Made by a program: the position numbers and the translations under genes. The notes beneath the pieces are model-generated. The model did no database searches and had not been told where the DNA came from. It saw nothing but the letters and a program-made list of their open reading frames with translations. Positions 45,599 to 55,108 of a stretch of DNA of 59,675 nucleotides are shown piece by piece. Numbering within the stretch: position 1 is the first letter of the stretch; each line of letters begins with the position of its first letter. The stretch is from an uncultured Allomuricauda sp. (lineage in GTDB: Bacteria > Bacteroidota > Bacteroidia > Flavobacteriales > Flavobacteriaceae). The DNA lies in the NCBI RefSeq assembly GCF_947258355.1, contig NZ_CAMYIC010000054.1:1-59675 (forward strand). Direction: 5' to 3'.

Positions 45599-45622
45599 GT
45601 AAATTGGCTAAAACACTTTCCA

Positions 45623-47761
45623 ATGAAACAAACGAATTCAAGAATTTCTATTCTGGTTTTATGCCTTATTTTTGCGACCGCTTGCAAAACCAACAAAGAC
45701 GAATCCATGAATATAACTCCCCCTGTGGCACCTAAGCATCCAACGCAACTTGAGAAGCATGGCGATGTTAGAATCGATGATTATTACTGGATGAACAATA
45801 GGGAAGACCAACAGGTACTCGACTATCTGAACGCTGAGAACGAGTATTTTCAAAAAATGACCGCCCATACCGAGAAGTTTCAGGAAGAACTTTTCAAAGA
45901 AATGAAGGGTAGGATCAAAGAAGATGATTCTTCTGTACCCTACAAATTGGATGGCTATTGGTACATTACCCGATACGAAGAAGGCAAGGAGTATCCGATT
46001 TATTCCAGAAAAAAGGAAAGTTTGGAGGCAGCCGAAGAATTGTTGTTCGATTGTAACCAAATGGCAGAAGGGCATGAGTTTTTCAATTTGAGGGGTGTTT
46101 CCATAAGCCCGGACAATACTATGGCTTCCTTTGGAACGGATACCATTTCCAGAAGACAGTACAACATTCAGGTAAAAAACCTTAAATCAGGAGAAATCTA
46201 TCCTGATATCATTGAAAATACAACAGGTAGCTCTGTTTGGGCGAACGACAACAAAACGTTGTTCTACACTAAGAAGGACCCTGTTACGCTACGTTCAGAT
46301 AGAATTTTTAAGCATGTTTTGGGAACCTCTTCCGATGATGACGAGCTGGTTTACCATGAAAAGGATTCCACCTATAACACTTTTGTGTATAAGACCAAAT
46401 CCAGAAAATATATTGTAATCGGTTCCAGTAGTACGCTTACATCCGAATATCGAATTTTGGACGCAGATGATGCGGAGGGAGAGTTCAAGGTGTTCTCCCC
46501 GAGGGAAAAAGGAGTGGAATATTCCATTTCTCATTTTGAAGGCGATTTTTATGTGCTGACCAACAAAGACGGCGCCACCAACTTTAAGTTGATGAAAACC
46601 AATGAAAAAGATACATCATCAGAGCATTGGGAAGAATTTATACCACACCAAGAGGATGTTTTGTTGGAGGATGTTGAGATTTTCCGGGATTATTATGTGG
46701 TGACCGAGCGTAACAATGGCCTCAACCAAATGAAAATAGCCAAATGGGACGGTTCCGACAGTTATTACCTACCTTTTGATAGTGAGACCTATGTTGCTGG
46801 GCCTTCCGTTAACTTGGATTTTGATACCAAAGTCCTTCGTTATTACTACAACGAGATGGGGGAGCCTTATGCCATTATCGATTTTGACATGGATACCCAA
46901 ACCAAAACGGTGATGAAGCAGCAAGAAGTTTTGGGTGGTAAGTTCGATAAGAACAATTACAAAACCGAGCGCTTGTGGGCTACGGCCAGGGATGGTAAAA
47001 AAGTGCCTATCTCTGTAATCTATCATAAAAGCACTCCTTTGGATGGTACCAGTCCGTTGTTGCAGTACGGTTATGGGTCCTATGGAGCAACGATCGACCC
47101 TTATTTTTCATCCATTCGATTGAGTTTGTTGGATAGAGGGTTCATTTACGCCATTGCACATGTTCGTGGTGGTGAGTATTTGGGTAGACCTTGGTACGAG
47201 GATGGTAAATTGTTGCACAAAAAGAACACTTTTACAGATTTTGTCGATGTTTCCAAATATCTGATAGATAGTAATTATACAAGTTCGGAACATTTGTATG
47301 CCATGGGCGGTTCCGCTGGTGGACTGTTAATGGGAGCCATTGTAAATATGGAGCCGACATTATATCATGGGATAATAGCAGCTGTACCTTTCGTGGATGT
47401 TGCAACAACCATGCTGGACGATACCATTCCCTTAACTACTGGGGAATACGACGAATGGGGGAATCCCAACGAAAAGGAATACTACGATTACATTAAATCG
47501 TATTCACCATATGACAATGTAGAAGCTAAGGCCTACCCGCATATGTATGTTTCCACAGGCTTGCACGATTCTCAAGTACAGTATTGGGAACCGGCTAAAT
47601 GGGTCGCCAAGTTGAGGGAATATAAAACCGATGATAACCTTTTATTTTTGGATACCAATATGGATGCAGGCCATGGTGGGGCATCGGGTAGATTTGAAGC
47701 TTTAAAGGAAACGGCAAAGGAGTATGCCTTTATTTTAGACCTTGAAGGAAAAGCCCTTTAA
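45623..47761 (+). CDS. S9A prolyl oligopeptidase family, oligopeptidase B-like lipoprotein
   Basis: A 712-residue serine peptidase. A lipoprotein signal ([13 protein letters not shown]) is followed by a seven-bladed propeller domain, opening with [19 protein letters not shown], and an alpha/beta-hydrolase domain. The nucleophile is Ser564 in GGSAGGLL, the acid in [12 protein letters not shown] and the His in [10 protein letters not shown]. The EYDEWGNP segment and order match oligopeptidase B, which cuts after Lys/Arg in short peptides. The lipid anchor would place it in the envelope. Confidence 0.9.
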   Translation: MKQTNSRISILVLCLIFATACKTNKDESMNITPPVAPKHPTQLEKHGDVRIDDYYWMNNREDQQVLDYLNAENEYFQKMTAHTEKFQEELFKEMKGRIKEDDSSVPYKLDGYWYITRYEEGKEYPIYSRKKESLEAAEELLFDCNQMAEGHEFFNLRGVSISPDNTMASFGTDTISRRQYNIQVKNLKSGEIYPDIIENTTGSSVWANDNKTLFYTKKDPVTLRSDRIFKHVLGTSSDDDELVYHEKDSTYNTFVYKTKSRKYIVIGSSSTLTSEYRILDADDAEGEFKVFSPREKGVEYSISHFEGDFYVLTNKDGATNFKLMKTNEKDTSSEHWEEFIPHQEDVLLEDVEIFRDYYVVTERNNGLNQMKIAKWDGSDSYYLPFDSETYVAGPSVNLDFDTKVLRYYYNEMGEPYAIIDFDMDTQTKTVMKQQEVLGGKFDKNNYKTERLWATARDGKKVPISVIYHKSTPLDGTSPLLQYGYGSYGATIDPYFSSIRLSLLDRGFIYAIAHVRGGEYLGRPWYEDGKLLHKKNTFTDFVDVSKYLIDSNYTSSEHLYAMGGSAGGLLMGAIVNMEPTLYHGIIAAVPFVDVATTMLDDTIPLTTGEYDEWGNPNEKEYYDYIKSYSPYDNVEAKAYPHMYVSTGLHDSQVQYWEPAKWVAKLREYKTDDNLLFLDTNMDAGHGGASGRFEALKETAKEYAFILDLEGKAL

Positions 47762-47773
47762 AAATAAAATGTT

Positions 47774-47781
47774 ACATTTGC
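47774..47781 (+). promoter_or_regulatory. Promoter -7 box of the cysteine-synthase-like gene
   Basis: TACATTTG (TAnnTTTG) lies 51 bases before the ATG at 47833. Confidence 0.5.
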
Positions 47782-47832
47782 ACGGAACATTTTTCTTCTT
47801 GCTAGAAAAAAGTTCTCTACCTAATACCAGTT

Positions 47833-48873
47833 ATGAAGACACAGATAAATGCGTACAGCAATATCCTAGACCTAATTGGAAGTACCCCCTTAGTTAAGCT
47901 AAACAGAATTACCGCCCCTCTTACAGGAAATTTCTATGCTAAACTGGAATGCTTTAACCCTGGACATTCTGCAAAAGATAGAATTGCGATTCATATTATT
48001 GAGGAAGCCGAGCGTAAAGGTATTCTTAAGCCGGGTAGCACCATTATTGAGACCACATCGGGCAATACAGGCTTTAGCCTTGCCATGGTGAGCATTGTAA
48101 AGGGATACAAATGTATTTTGGCCGTGAGTTCAAAATCGTCCCCAGACAAGATTGATATGTTACGTTCCATGGGAGCAAACGTATATGTTTGTCCAGCCCA
48201 TGTCAGTGCAGATGATCCGCGTTCGTATTACGAAGTGGCCAAACGTTTGCATAGTGAAACACCGAATTCCATTTACATCAACCAATATTTTAACGAGTTG
48301 AACATTGATGCCCACTATTCCAGTACAGGACCGGAAATTTGGGAGCAGACCAATGGTCAGATTACTCATTTGGTAGCATGTAGCGGAACAGGGGGAACTA
48401 TTTCAGGTATAGCTCGTTATCTTAAGGAGCAGAACCCAAAAATCAAAGTTTTGGGTGTTGATGCTTATGGTTCTGTATTGAAAAAGTACCACGAAACAGG
48501 AGAGTTTGACCATAATGAAGTTTACCCATACCGAATTGAAGGACTGGGTAAAAACTTGATTCCGGCAGCAACAGACTTTAATAGCATAGACAGATATATT
48601 AAGGTAACTGATGGCGAAAGTGCCCATATGGCCCGTAAATTGGCCCATACCGAAGGTATTTTTGCAGGATATACCAGTGGTGCCGCGACTCAGGCACTGT
48701 ACCAATTGAATACGGAAGGTGAATTCACCGAGGACAGCAATGTAGTAGTTGTATTCCCAGATCATGGTTCAAGGTATATGAGCAAGGTATACAGTAATGA
48801 ATGGATGGAAAATCAAGGCTTCTTTGATATCCAAGATGCTGAAGTACCAGAAGAAATCAAGTATATTAAATAA
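47833..48873 (+). CDS. PLP-dependent cysteine synthase family enzyme, possible cysteate synthase
   Basis: A 346-residue fold-type II PLP enzyme. The PLP lysine is Lys48 in [11 protein letters not shown]; the substrate loop is [10 protein letters not shown] and the phosphate-binding loop is [10 protein letters not shown]. In ordinary O-acetylserine sulfhydrylases the lysine motif is S-V-K-D-R; here it is S-A-K-D-R, and the C-terminal part is longer. The next gene is an alpha-oxoamine synthase. In Flavobacterium such a synthase condenses cysteate with a fatty acyl group to make capnine, so this enzyme may supply cysteate. It could equally be a cysteine or cystathionine synthase. Confidence 0.85.
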   Translation: MKTQINAYSNILDLIGSTPLVKLNRITAPLTGNFYAKLECFNPGHSAKDRIAIHIIEEAERKGILKPGSTIIETTSGNTGFSLAMVSIVKGYKCILAVSSKSSPDKIDMLRSMGANVYVCPAHVSADDPRSYYEVAKRLHSETPNSIYINQYFNELNIDAHYSSTGPEIWEQTNGQITHLVACSGTGGTISGIARYLKEQNPKIKVLGVDAYGSVLKKYHETGEFDHNEVYPYRIEGLGKNLIPAATDFNSIDRYIKVTDGESAHMARKLAHTEGIFAGYTSGAATQALYQLNTEGEFTEDSNVVVVFPDHGSRYMSKVYSNEWMENQGFFDIQDAEVPEEIKYIK

Positions 48874-48900
48874 AACCAGTACCCTATAATACCTCAATTA

Positions 48901-48927
48901 CGGCAATGATTTTCATTGCCGTTTTTT
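48901..48927 (+). terminator. Terminator of the cysteine-synthase-like gene
   Basis: CGGCAATGA and TCATTGCCG pair perfectly around TTT and are followed by seven T. Confidence 0.9.
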
Positions 48928-48966
48928 TATGTGCCAATTTCGTTATGCAAGGTTCATAAAAATCTA

Positions 48967-48974
48967 TATTTTTG
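48967..48974 (+). promoter_or_regulatory. Promoter -7 box of the alpha-oxoamine synthase gene
   Basis: TATTTTTG (TAnnTTTG) lies 23 bases before the ATG at 48998, after the preceding terminator, so this gene has its own transcript. Confidence 0.55.
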
Positions 48975-48997
48975 CATTTGAATTAATAATAAGGTAG

Positions 48998-50257
48998 ATG
49001 AGAGATTTATTCGATAGAATCATTGAGAACAAAGGACCTTTGGGTAAATGGGCTTCGCAGGCTGAAGGCTATTTTGTTTTTCCAAAATTGGAAGGCCCCA
49101 TTTCCAACAGAATGAAATTTCAAGGAAAAGACGTAATAACCTGGAGTATCAATGACTATCTAGGCCTCGCCAACCTACCTGAAATTAAAAAGGTGGATGG
49201 AGAAGCTGCTCTGGAACACGGTGCTGCTTATCCTATGGGAGCGCGAATGATGAGCGGTCACACGGATTACCACGAACAATTACAGAACGAATTGGCGGAA
49301 TTTGTACATAAAGATGCCGCTTACCTATTGAATTTCGGTTACCAAGGCTTTATGTCGGTGATTGACGCTTTGGTTTCCAAGGATGATATTATTGTGTATG
49401 ATGTGGATTGCCACGCCTGTATCATAGATGGTGTTCGTTTGCATATGGGCAAGCGTTTTACCTTTAAGCACAACGACCCGGAAAGTTTGGAGAAAAACTT
49501 GGAACGTGCCACTAAATTGGCCAATGAGACCGGAGGAGGAATCTTGGTAATTTCAGAAGGTGTTTTTGGAATGCGAGGCGAACAAGGAATCCTGAAAGAA
49601 ATCGTAGACCTTAAGAAAAAGTTCCAATTTAGACTGTTGGTAGATGATGCCCACGGATTTGGAACCCTTGGTAAAACAGGTGCCGGAGCAGGAGAGGAGC
49701 AAGGCGTGCAAGACGAAATTGATGTGTATTTGGCCACTTTTGCCAAGTCTATGGCAGGTATCGGGGCTTTTGTTGCTGCAGATAAAGAAATTATCGAGTA
49801 CTTGAAATATAACCTTCGTTCTCAAATGTTCGCCAAATCCTTGCCCATGGTGTATGTGAAAGGAGCATTGAAAAGACTGGACATGTTGCGTACCATGCCG
49901 GAACTTAAAGCAAAGCTTTGGGAGAACGTGAACGCGCTTCAGAACGGATTGAAAGAAAGAGGATTCGATATCGGAACCACAACGAGTTGTGTAACCCCTG
50001 TTTATTTGAACGGTAGTATTCCGGAAGCCATGGCATTGGTGAAGGACTTACGTGAAAACCACGGGATTTTCTGTTCTATTGTAGTATATCCCGTTATTCC
50101 AAAAGGTTTGATTTTACTTCGTTTGATTCCAACAGCAACCCACACGATGAAAGACATCGAAGAAACACTTGATGCCTTTTCAGCAATCAGGGAACGTTTG
50201 CAAAACGGAACATACAAAAGACTTTCAGCTGCTGTAGCTGCAGCAATGGGTGAATAA
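48998..50257 (+). CDS. Alpha-oxoamine synthase, probable cysteate/serine fatty acyltransferase
   Basis: A 419-residue PLP enzyme of the serine palmitoyltransferase/KBL/BioF family. Motifs are NDYLGLANLP, the substrate segment YPMGARMMSGHTDYHEQL, VDDAHGFGTLG with the PLP-ring Asp and His, and the PLP lysine Lys250 in TFAKSMAGIG. The family decarboxylates an amino acid while joining it to an acyl thioester. In Flavobacterium johnsoniae a member uses cysteate to make the sulfonolipid base capnine. With the cysteine-synthase-like gene upstream I favour that role over sphingolipid synthesis, but the motif alone does not decide. Confidence 0.9.
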   Translation: MRDLFDRIIENKGPLGKWASQAEGYFVFPKLEGPISNRMKFQGKDVITWSINDYLGLANLPEIKKVDGEAALEHGAAYPMGARMMSGHTDYHEQLQNELAEFVHKDAAYLLNFGYQGFMSVIDALVSKDDIIVYDVDCHACIIDGVRLHMGKRFTFKHNDPESLEKNLERATKLANETGGGILVISEGVFGMRGEQGILKEIVDLKKKFQFRLLVDDAHGFGTLGKTGAGAGEEQGVQDEIDVYLATFAKSMAGIGAFVAADKEIIEYLKYNLRSQMFAKSLPMVYVKGALKRLDMLRTMPELKAKLWENVNALQNGLKERGFDIGTTTSCVTPVYLNGSIPEAMALVKDLRENHGIFCSIVVYPVIPKGLILLRLIPTATHTMKDIEETLDAFSAIRERLQNGTYKRLSAAVAAAMGE

Positions 50258-50280
50258 AAACCCCTATTATCTAAAAATAT

Positions 50281-51111
50281 CTAGTTGCAGCGAACTTTGT
50301 TCCGCTGCAATGCATATTGGGTGTTGCCTCGTCGCCATCTCCCTTGTCGCACTTCATTCTCGTTAAAGGTGTTTACACTGGTCTCTCCATTGTAGTATTG
50401 CAGGTATACGGCAGGTTGACCTTGGTACGAAATCAATTGCCAAGTTCCAGAATTACTGCCATAGGAAGCTCCTTGTGCGTTACCACCATAATAACCTTCC
50501 ACACTGAAGGAACCATCCGTATTCATGCTAAAGGTTCCGTCCGGACAGAAATTCACGTAGGTTATGGAACTGGCCATACTATCGTTTACGTAAGAAGTTC
50601 TTTGATAAAAGACCAATTGACTCCCAGCGACTATGTTTAGCAACCCCTGGTTGTTCAATTCAGGATAACCACTTGTATTATTGTTCTGAGGTGGCGGCGG
50701 ACTCGTTCTTTGGGTATTGATATCTGTTCCAGCTACCCCACTATTGTCCTTCATATAGGGTGTCAAGTCAAAATTACCCAAGTTGTGTAAATCCGAATAC
50801 TTATAAAAAGGTTCATTGTATCCTGTGGCACGAACCGTCATATTGGTTCCGCTTAAAGTTGCTTCAAAGTCCACGGGGCCATCCAAGCCATAGATTTCGC
50901 CTGATATATTATTGAAAGACCCTGTCGCCCGAATCGCAAAACTAGCGCCGACAGCGGCAAGCATTCCATGATACTCATCACCCACACGTTTAAATTGAAT
51001 GGAAATACTATTGGAACCATTCACAAAGGTCCCGACAAAGTCAGAGGTTTGACCAAATGAACTAAATACGGTACATAAAATGACTATCAGGGACAAGGCA
51101 ATCTTTTTCAT
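50281..51111 (-). CDS. Exported protein of unknown function
   Basis: A 276-residue protein with a signal peptide (KKIALSLIVILCTVFSSFGQ). The mature protein is beta-rich and low in charge, with an N-terminal lipocalin-like strand pattern (FVGTFVNGSNSISIQFKR), a proline/asparagine linker (RTSPPPPQNNNTSG) and a second beta domain of the type GTFSMNTDGSFSVEGYY, ending in a basic, Cys-containing tail. No enzymatic motif. It is convergent with the oxoamine synthase gene. Confidence 0.72.
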   Translation of the reverse strand: MKKIALSLIVILCTVFSSFGQTSDFVGTFVNGSNSISIQFKRVGDEYHGMLAAVGASFAIRATGSFNNISGEIYGLDGPVDFEATLSGTNMTVRATGYNEPFYKYSDLHNLGNFDLTPYMKDNSGVAGTDINTQRTSPPPPQNNNTSGYPELNNQGLLNIVAGSQLVFYQRTSYVNDSMASSITYVNFCPDGTFSMNTDGSFSVEGYYGGNAQGASYGSNSGTWQLISYQGQPAVYLQYYNGETSVNTFNENEVRQGRWRRGNTQYALQRNKVRCN

Positions 51112-51199
51112 AGCTAATGGTTAATTCAATAAAGCTATCAAAAAGAAGGCTAGGTCGCAATAAAATTAGATGTCCAGTACTAAAAATAGCAGTAAACTA

Positions 51200-52495
51200 C
51201 TATTCATTGAGGCGTTCGACAATTAGTGATGCAAAAAGATTTACACCTGTTTTAATACAATTCTCATCTACATTAAAAATTGGTGAATGTGTTTGTGCGA
51301 TGATGCCCTTTTCATAATTGGAGCCTCCCAAAAAATAATAGACACTAGGAACTTTAGGCTGAAAAAAGGCAAAATCGTCACTTCGTCCGTCGGCCACAAC
51401 ACCATGCAATCGAAGAACGCTATCTTTTCCATAGATATTGGATAATTCTTCCAGGTTTTCATTTACCAAACGCTCGTTATTGTCCAAGGTTGGAAAAACA
51501 TTCACCAGTTCTGCTTTTAAAAAAGCACTATCGTAAATGGAATTTGAAATCTGCTCCCTAAGTAAGGGAATGGCCGAGTCGCGCTGTTTCTTATCACTAA
51601 AGCTAAGATATCCGCTTATTTGAATACCTTCTTCTGTTTCTTTGATAGAGAAATTATTTTTATCCACCGTTGTATAATCCTTGTAGATGGATTTTGGACC
51701 GGCAATGCCTATTTCAGGGTCTCCCATATTCTGCATGTTCCAGAACTTGCTATCAGGTGCAACATTTTCTAGGGATAAAATGGCCTGCTTTGCAAATTGG
51801 AACAAAGCATCACGCTTAGTTGTTTTCTTAAAAAGAAGGTCAACTCTCTTGTAATCTGAAAACATTTCTTCTGGCTTTACGGCTATTGTACCAGCAGGGA
51901 AGGGGGTAACGTGCATGGCATACATTTCTTCCGGTTCAATAATATCGAACAATCCATCATCCATCATGGCCAGTGCCCCCTTTATGTTTTCTTCCGATGG
52001 TTGAAACACAAAGTAGACCGTACCTGCTAATTTTTCCTTTTGTTTGGCCAATACATTGGCTATTCCCAACGCAACAGCGGCATGCAAGTCGTGACCGCAA
52101 ATATGTCGCACTCCTTCATGTTTTGATTTAAAGTCCACCATATCGGGAGCTTCGGAGGGCATGGCATCAATATCGGCCCTCCATGCTATTTTTTTACCAG
52201 GCTTAGTACCTTTAAGAATGCCAACCACTCCGTAACCTCCAATTCCTGTTTTTACCTCCAAACCAAGGCGGGTTAAATATTGGGCAATTTTTGTAGATGT
52301 TCTTTCTTCACTTCCACCCACTTCCGGGTACATGTGAAAATCCCTTCGAATAGTAACCAAACTATCAAAGATTTCCTCGGTGCGTTGTTGAATGTCCGTA
52401 TGTATGCTTTTGGTGCTTTTTTGGCTGAAAGCGGCAATGGTTACAAAAAGGAAAAAGAATATAGCTAATGTGTTGGATAGGTTTCTGGGCATCAT
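51200..52495 (-). CDS. M20D family amidohydrolase, exported
   Basis: A 431-residue zinc amidohydrolase with a signal peptide (SNTLAIFFFLFVTIAAFSQ); the start at 52495 (ATG ATG) precedes it. Metal and catalytic motifs are WRADIDAMP, ICGHDLHAAVALG and FVFQPSEEN, with the final ligand in AQTHSPIFNVDE. This is the hippuricase/IAA-amino-acid hydrolase group, which cleaves N-acyl amino acids. Unlike cytosolic relatives, it is directed to the periplasm. It lies directly downstream of a Crp/Fnr regulator. Confidence 0.88.
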   Translation of the reverse strand: MMPRNLSNTLAIFFFLFVTIAAFSQKSTKSIHTDIQQRTEEIFDSLVTIRRDFHMYPEVGGSEERTSTKIAQYLTRLGLEVKTGIGGYGVVGILKGTKPGKKIAWRADIDAMPSEAPDMVDFKSKHEGVRHICGHDLHAAVALGIANVLAKQKEKLAGTVYFVFQPSEENIKGALAMMDDGLFDIIEPEEMYAMHVTPFPAGTIAVKPEEMFSDYKRVDLLFKKTTKRDALFQFAKQAILSLENVAPDSKFWNMQNMGDPEIGIAGPKSIYKDYTTVDKNNFSIKETEEGIQISGYLSFSDKKQRDSAIPLLREQISNSIYDSAFLKAELVNVFPTLDNNERLVNENLEELSNIYGKDSVLRLHGVVADGRSDDFAFFQPKVPSVYYFLGGSNYEKGIIAQTHSPIFNVDENCIKTGVNLFASLIVERLNE

Positions 52496-52566
52496 TTTTA
52501 TGTTTTGTTTGATGCAACAAAGATGCATTTGATAATCGGGTACTACCTGACACATATGTGACAAAG

Positions 52567-53163
52567 TTATTTTTTGGCAATTTTACTTCGGATTCTACTT
52601 AAGGATTGTCTTTCAATACCGAGGTAGGAGGACAAATGGGTCAGACTTATCCGATTTATCAAACCAGGGTTATCCTTAATAAAATTCAGGTAGCGTTCTT
52701 CTGCAGTTTCAAAAAGAAAGCTTTCGACCCTATCGGTCTGGATGGTCAGTACTTTTTCGGCAATTAACCTGCCATACCTTTCGTTGCTTTTAAAATTATT
52801 GTACCCTTCCTGAATGTCCTCATAGGCCAATTCAATTATTGTGCACGGCTCCAAACACTCCATATGGTATTTACTCGGGCGCTGTTGAATAAAGGCAGGG
52901 TAGTCGGTTGCGTATTCGTTTTCCTTTACAAACCCTGTGGTTATGGATTTACCTTTTTCGTTGTTGTAATAGCGCCTTAACAGTCCTTTGCAGACATAAC
53001 CCATTTTTTTCTGGACCTCACCATTCTTAAAAAAGAAGTCTTTCACCATATATTCTTTTAAAGTAAGCTGTGAGCGGAAAAGGGCCAGCTCTTCCACTGA
53101 TAAATGGGAAAATTGTTGCAGGTAGGTTTCTAGATATTTTTGATGTTCTTGTGCCAAGTTCAA
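52567..53163 (-). CDS. Crp/Fnr-family transcriptional regulator
   Basis: A 198-residue regulator with an N-terminal cyclic-nucleotide-binding fold (LKEYMVKDFFFKNGEVQKKM, then YVCKGLLRRYY) and a C-terminal winged helix (ISLTHLSSYLGIERQSLSRIR). The phosphate-binding residues of true cAMP sites are absent, as usual for Bacteroidota members of this group. No ATG is available; the frame opens with TTG at 53163. It is in line with VOC, SRPBCC and M20 genes and could regulate them. Confidence 0.85.
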   Translation of the reverse strand: MNLAQEHQKYLETYLQQFSHLSVEELALFRSQLTLKEYMVKDFFFKNGEVQKKMGYVCKGLLRRYYNNEKGKSITTGFVKENEYATDYPAFIQQRPSKYHMECLEPCTIIELAYEDIQEGYNNFKSNERYGRLIAEKVLTIQTDRVESFLFETAEERYLNFIKDNPGLINRISLTHLSSYLGIERQSLSRIRSKIAKK

Positions 53164-53170
53164 CTATACA

Positions 53171-53587
53171 TTATTTGTGATATACATCACTTTCATCGAC
53201 CACAAGGGTTGTCAATTCCACTGTATGACCATCTGGGTCTTTGGTGTACATAGAATGGAAATAATGATGATCTTGAATTTTATACTCCAAGCCTAGACTG
53301 GTGTAATGGTTTTTAGCTTTTTCAAAATTTTCGTTGGTCACATTAAATGCGAAGTGGTCTATTTTTACATTTTTTGATTCAGGGTCCAGTTCTGTATCAT
53401 CTAAATGGGCAGGAAACAAGGCAATTCCAGTTTTACCACTGAACATGAAAACCGGGTAGGCTCCCCACTTGGGAAGCTGGTGCTTTTTTAGGCCCAGCAC
53501 TTTTTCGTACCATACAATGGAGGCTTCCATATCCTTTACCCGAATAGCTACATGGTCTAAAAATTCGATAGTTATTTTATTGTCCAA
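53171..53587 (-). CDS. VOC (glyoxalase/dioxygenase-like) family protein
   Basis: A 138-residue vicinal oxygen chelate protein with two beta-alpha-beta-beta-beta modules. Possible metal ligands are His in LDHVAIRV, His in IDHFAFNV and Glu in DGHTVELTTL. The substrate is unknown; it could be a glyoxalase-like, dioxygenase or resistance protein. The start codon is TTG at 53587. It lies seven bases upstream of the Crp/Fnr gene on the same strand. Confidence 0.8.
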   Translation of the reverse strand: MDNKITIEFLDHVAIRVKDMEASIVWYEKVLGLKKHQLPKWGAYPVFMFSGKTGIALFPAHLDDTELDPESKNVKIDHFAFNVTNENFEKAKNHYTSLGLEYKIQDHHYFHSMYTKDPDGHTVELTTLVVDESDVYHK

Positions 53588-53616
53588 TGGTTGCTTTTTT
53601 AAGCTGATAAAAGAAA

Positions 53617-54171
53617 TCAGTCTTTTTCCAAATAATCAATTAGCGACATAATTGTCTGTTCATTGGCGGGGATAAAATAATTCATCAATTCGAGATATTT
53701 TGGTGTGTTTTTATATCCGATACCATAAGACTCAACCTTGGTATACCCATCGCCCATGTCATTAAAATAAATAACATTATAGAAGTCTTCTGCTTCTTTT
53801 TTCATGAAATCAGGGAAGTTATCGGTAATCTCGGCCTGAAGTGTTATCAGTTTTTTTGGAGCATAGTTGATAATATGTGTTACTATGGTAGTGCTGTCCC
53901 CAATGGCCCCGTCTTTATTATAGTTGGTTTTAATGGTTCCGCCCACTTTAAGGTCCACTTCGGCAAGCGGAACGGCCCAATTCTCCCACCCTTGTTTTGT
54001 AGTGTAAGCGTCCCAAACCTTATTTAAGGGAGCTTTTACGGTGATTTCTTGAATCAATACCAGTTCAGGGGAATTGGTGGAATCAATTGTCGAGGTCACC
54101 CTTTTTTTCTGCTGTCCGGTAACAATGGATATTAGAAAGATTGAAAAGAGTGTGGTCAGTGTTTTTTTCAT
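53617..54171 (-). CDS. Exported SRPBCC (START/AHSA1-like) domain protein
   Basis: A 184-residue protein. The N-terminus MKKTLTTLFSIFLISIVTGQ is a signal peptide, followed by an SRPBCC fold of the AHSA1 type (EITVKAPLNKVWDAYTTKQGW, then NWAVPLAEVDLKVGG, ending with ANEQTIMSLIDYLEK). SRPBCC domains bind hydrophobic ligands in a deep cavity and are mostly cytosolic, so export is unusual. The start at 54171 is chosen for the signal. It heads the minus-strand group SRPBCC-VOC-Crp-M20. Confidence 0.8.
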   Translation of the reverse strand: MKKTLTTLFSIFLISIVTGQQKKRVTSTIDSTNSPELVLIQEITVKAPLNKVWDAYTTKQGWENWAVPLAEVDLKVGGTIKTNYNKDGAIGDSTTIVTHIINYAPKKLITLQAEITDNFPDFMKKEAEDFYNVIYFNDMGDGYTKVESYGIGYKNTPKYLELMNYFIPANEQTIMSLIDYLEKD

Positions 54172-54308
54172 TTGAATAGCATGGTTTTTGGTCAATGGCT
54201 TTCTTCTCTCAATGTGTCTTCCACAGAATGGGCATTGCCTTAATTGATGTCACTAAGTTAAGATGTAATTCATTAAAAAAAGAAATCAATTAGTAAGTAT
54301 TGTATTTT

Positions 54309-54363
54309 TTACTTAAAGTAAAGTATATTTGTCATTATGATTATTATGTTTTACATTTAGTAA
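54309..54363 (+). promoter_or_regulatory. Paired candidate operators TTAC-N5-GTAA of the XRE module
   Basis: TTACTTAAAGTAA (54309-54321, within the 15-base palindrome TTTACTT-A-AAGTAAA) and TTACATTTAGTAA (54351-54363) share TTAC-N5-GTAA. They are 42 bp apart, four helical turns, and flank the -7 box at 54324-54331. The likely binder is the XRE protein encoded by the second gene of the unit. Confidence 0.55.
54324..54331 (+). promoter_or_regulatory. Promoter -7 box of the membrane protein/XRE unit
   Basis: TATATTTG is a full TAnnTTTG match, 52 bases before the ATG at 54383. Confidence 0.6.
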
Positions 54364-54382
54364 CTTTTAAATACTCATTTTT

Positions 54383-54835
54383 ATGAAGACGAATTATCTT
54401 TTCCCCAACAAGTACAAGAAAATAGGGTGGATTGTGCTGTTCCCATCCGCAATCCTTGGACTGATTACTTTAATTCTTGATTATGAACCCAGTTTTTTGG
54501 ATTTGAATGTTCCTGGAATTTTCATTGACCAGATATTCGGCGATAAACGTTTTGTAGGACTGGTCGAGAATAATGTTTTAAATGAAATTTTAGGTGTCTT
54601 TTTGATTATTAGCTTATTACTGGTTGCTTTTTCTAAAGAAAAAGAAGAGGACGAGTATATTTCCAAAATACGCTTGGAGTCTTTGGTTTGGGCTGTTTAT
54701 GTGAATTACGCTATTCTTTTGATTTCGTTTCTGTTTATTTTTGACTTGTCCTTTTTATGGGTTATGATATTTAACATGTTCACGATTTTACTGTTTTTTA
54801 TCATAAGGTTCAATTGGCAAATTTCTAAGCTGTAA
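54383..54835 (+). CDS. Four-helix membrane protein paired with an XRE regulator
   Basis: A 150-residue integral membrane protein with about four hydrophobic helices: IGWIVLFPSAILGLITLIL, ILGVFLIISLLLVAF, VYVNYAILLISFLFIF and a last one ending VMIFNMFTILLFFIIRF. A charged cytoplasmic loop (SKEKEEDEYISKIRLE) lies between the second and third. The XRE gene begins 13 bases after the stop. This pair is found in many Bacteroidota; its function is unknown, and signal sensing by the membrane protein is a guess. Confidence 0.75.
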   Translation: MKTNYLFPNKYKKIGWIVLFPSAILGLITLILDYEPSFLDLNVPGIFIDQIFGDKRFVGLVENNVLNEILGVFLIISLLLVAFSKEKEEDEYISKIRLESLVWAVYVNYAILLISFLFIFDLSFLWVMIFNMFTILLFFIIRFNWQISKL

Positions 54836-54848
54836 AAATGGAATAACC

Positions 54849-55055
54849 ATGAAGAATAGTATTAAAGTAGAAAGAGCAAAGAAGAATATAACCCAAGCCG
54901 ATTTGGCCAAACTCGCAAAAGTGAGTAGACAAACAATTAACGCCATGGAATTGGGCAAGTACGTTCCATCTACGGTTTTAGCTTTAAGGTTGGCCAAAAT
55001 TTTTGATGTAGAGGTAAGTCAGATTTTTACATTGGAGGATTCCGATTGGGGATAG
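54849..55055 (+). CDS. XRE-family helix-turn-helix regulator
   Basis: A 68-residue protein that is almost entirely a Cro/C1-type HTH: KVERAKKNITQADLAKLAKV, recognition helix VSRQTINAMELGKYVPS, and the closing helix LALRLAKIFDVEVSQIF. It matches the YgzD/Cro-like small regulators. It is in one operon with the membrane protein and likely represses its own promoter through the TTAC-N5-GTAA sites. Confidence 0.88.
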   Translation: MKNSIKVERAKKNITQADLAKLAKVSRQTINAMELGKYVPSTVLALRLAKIFDVEVSQIFTLEDSDWG

Positions 55056-55108
55056 GTGATATTATTTACAACCGCGAACAATGGAAAATCTTAAAATAGA
55101 AGGTTTTT

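Noticed and set aside
45520..45708. Longer N-terminus for the YbaB-like protein
   Set aside because: The extra 63 codons are unlike the family and overlap the oligopeptidase start; the family N-terminus begins at 45519.
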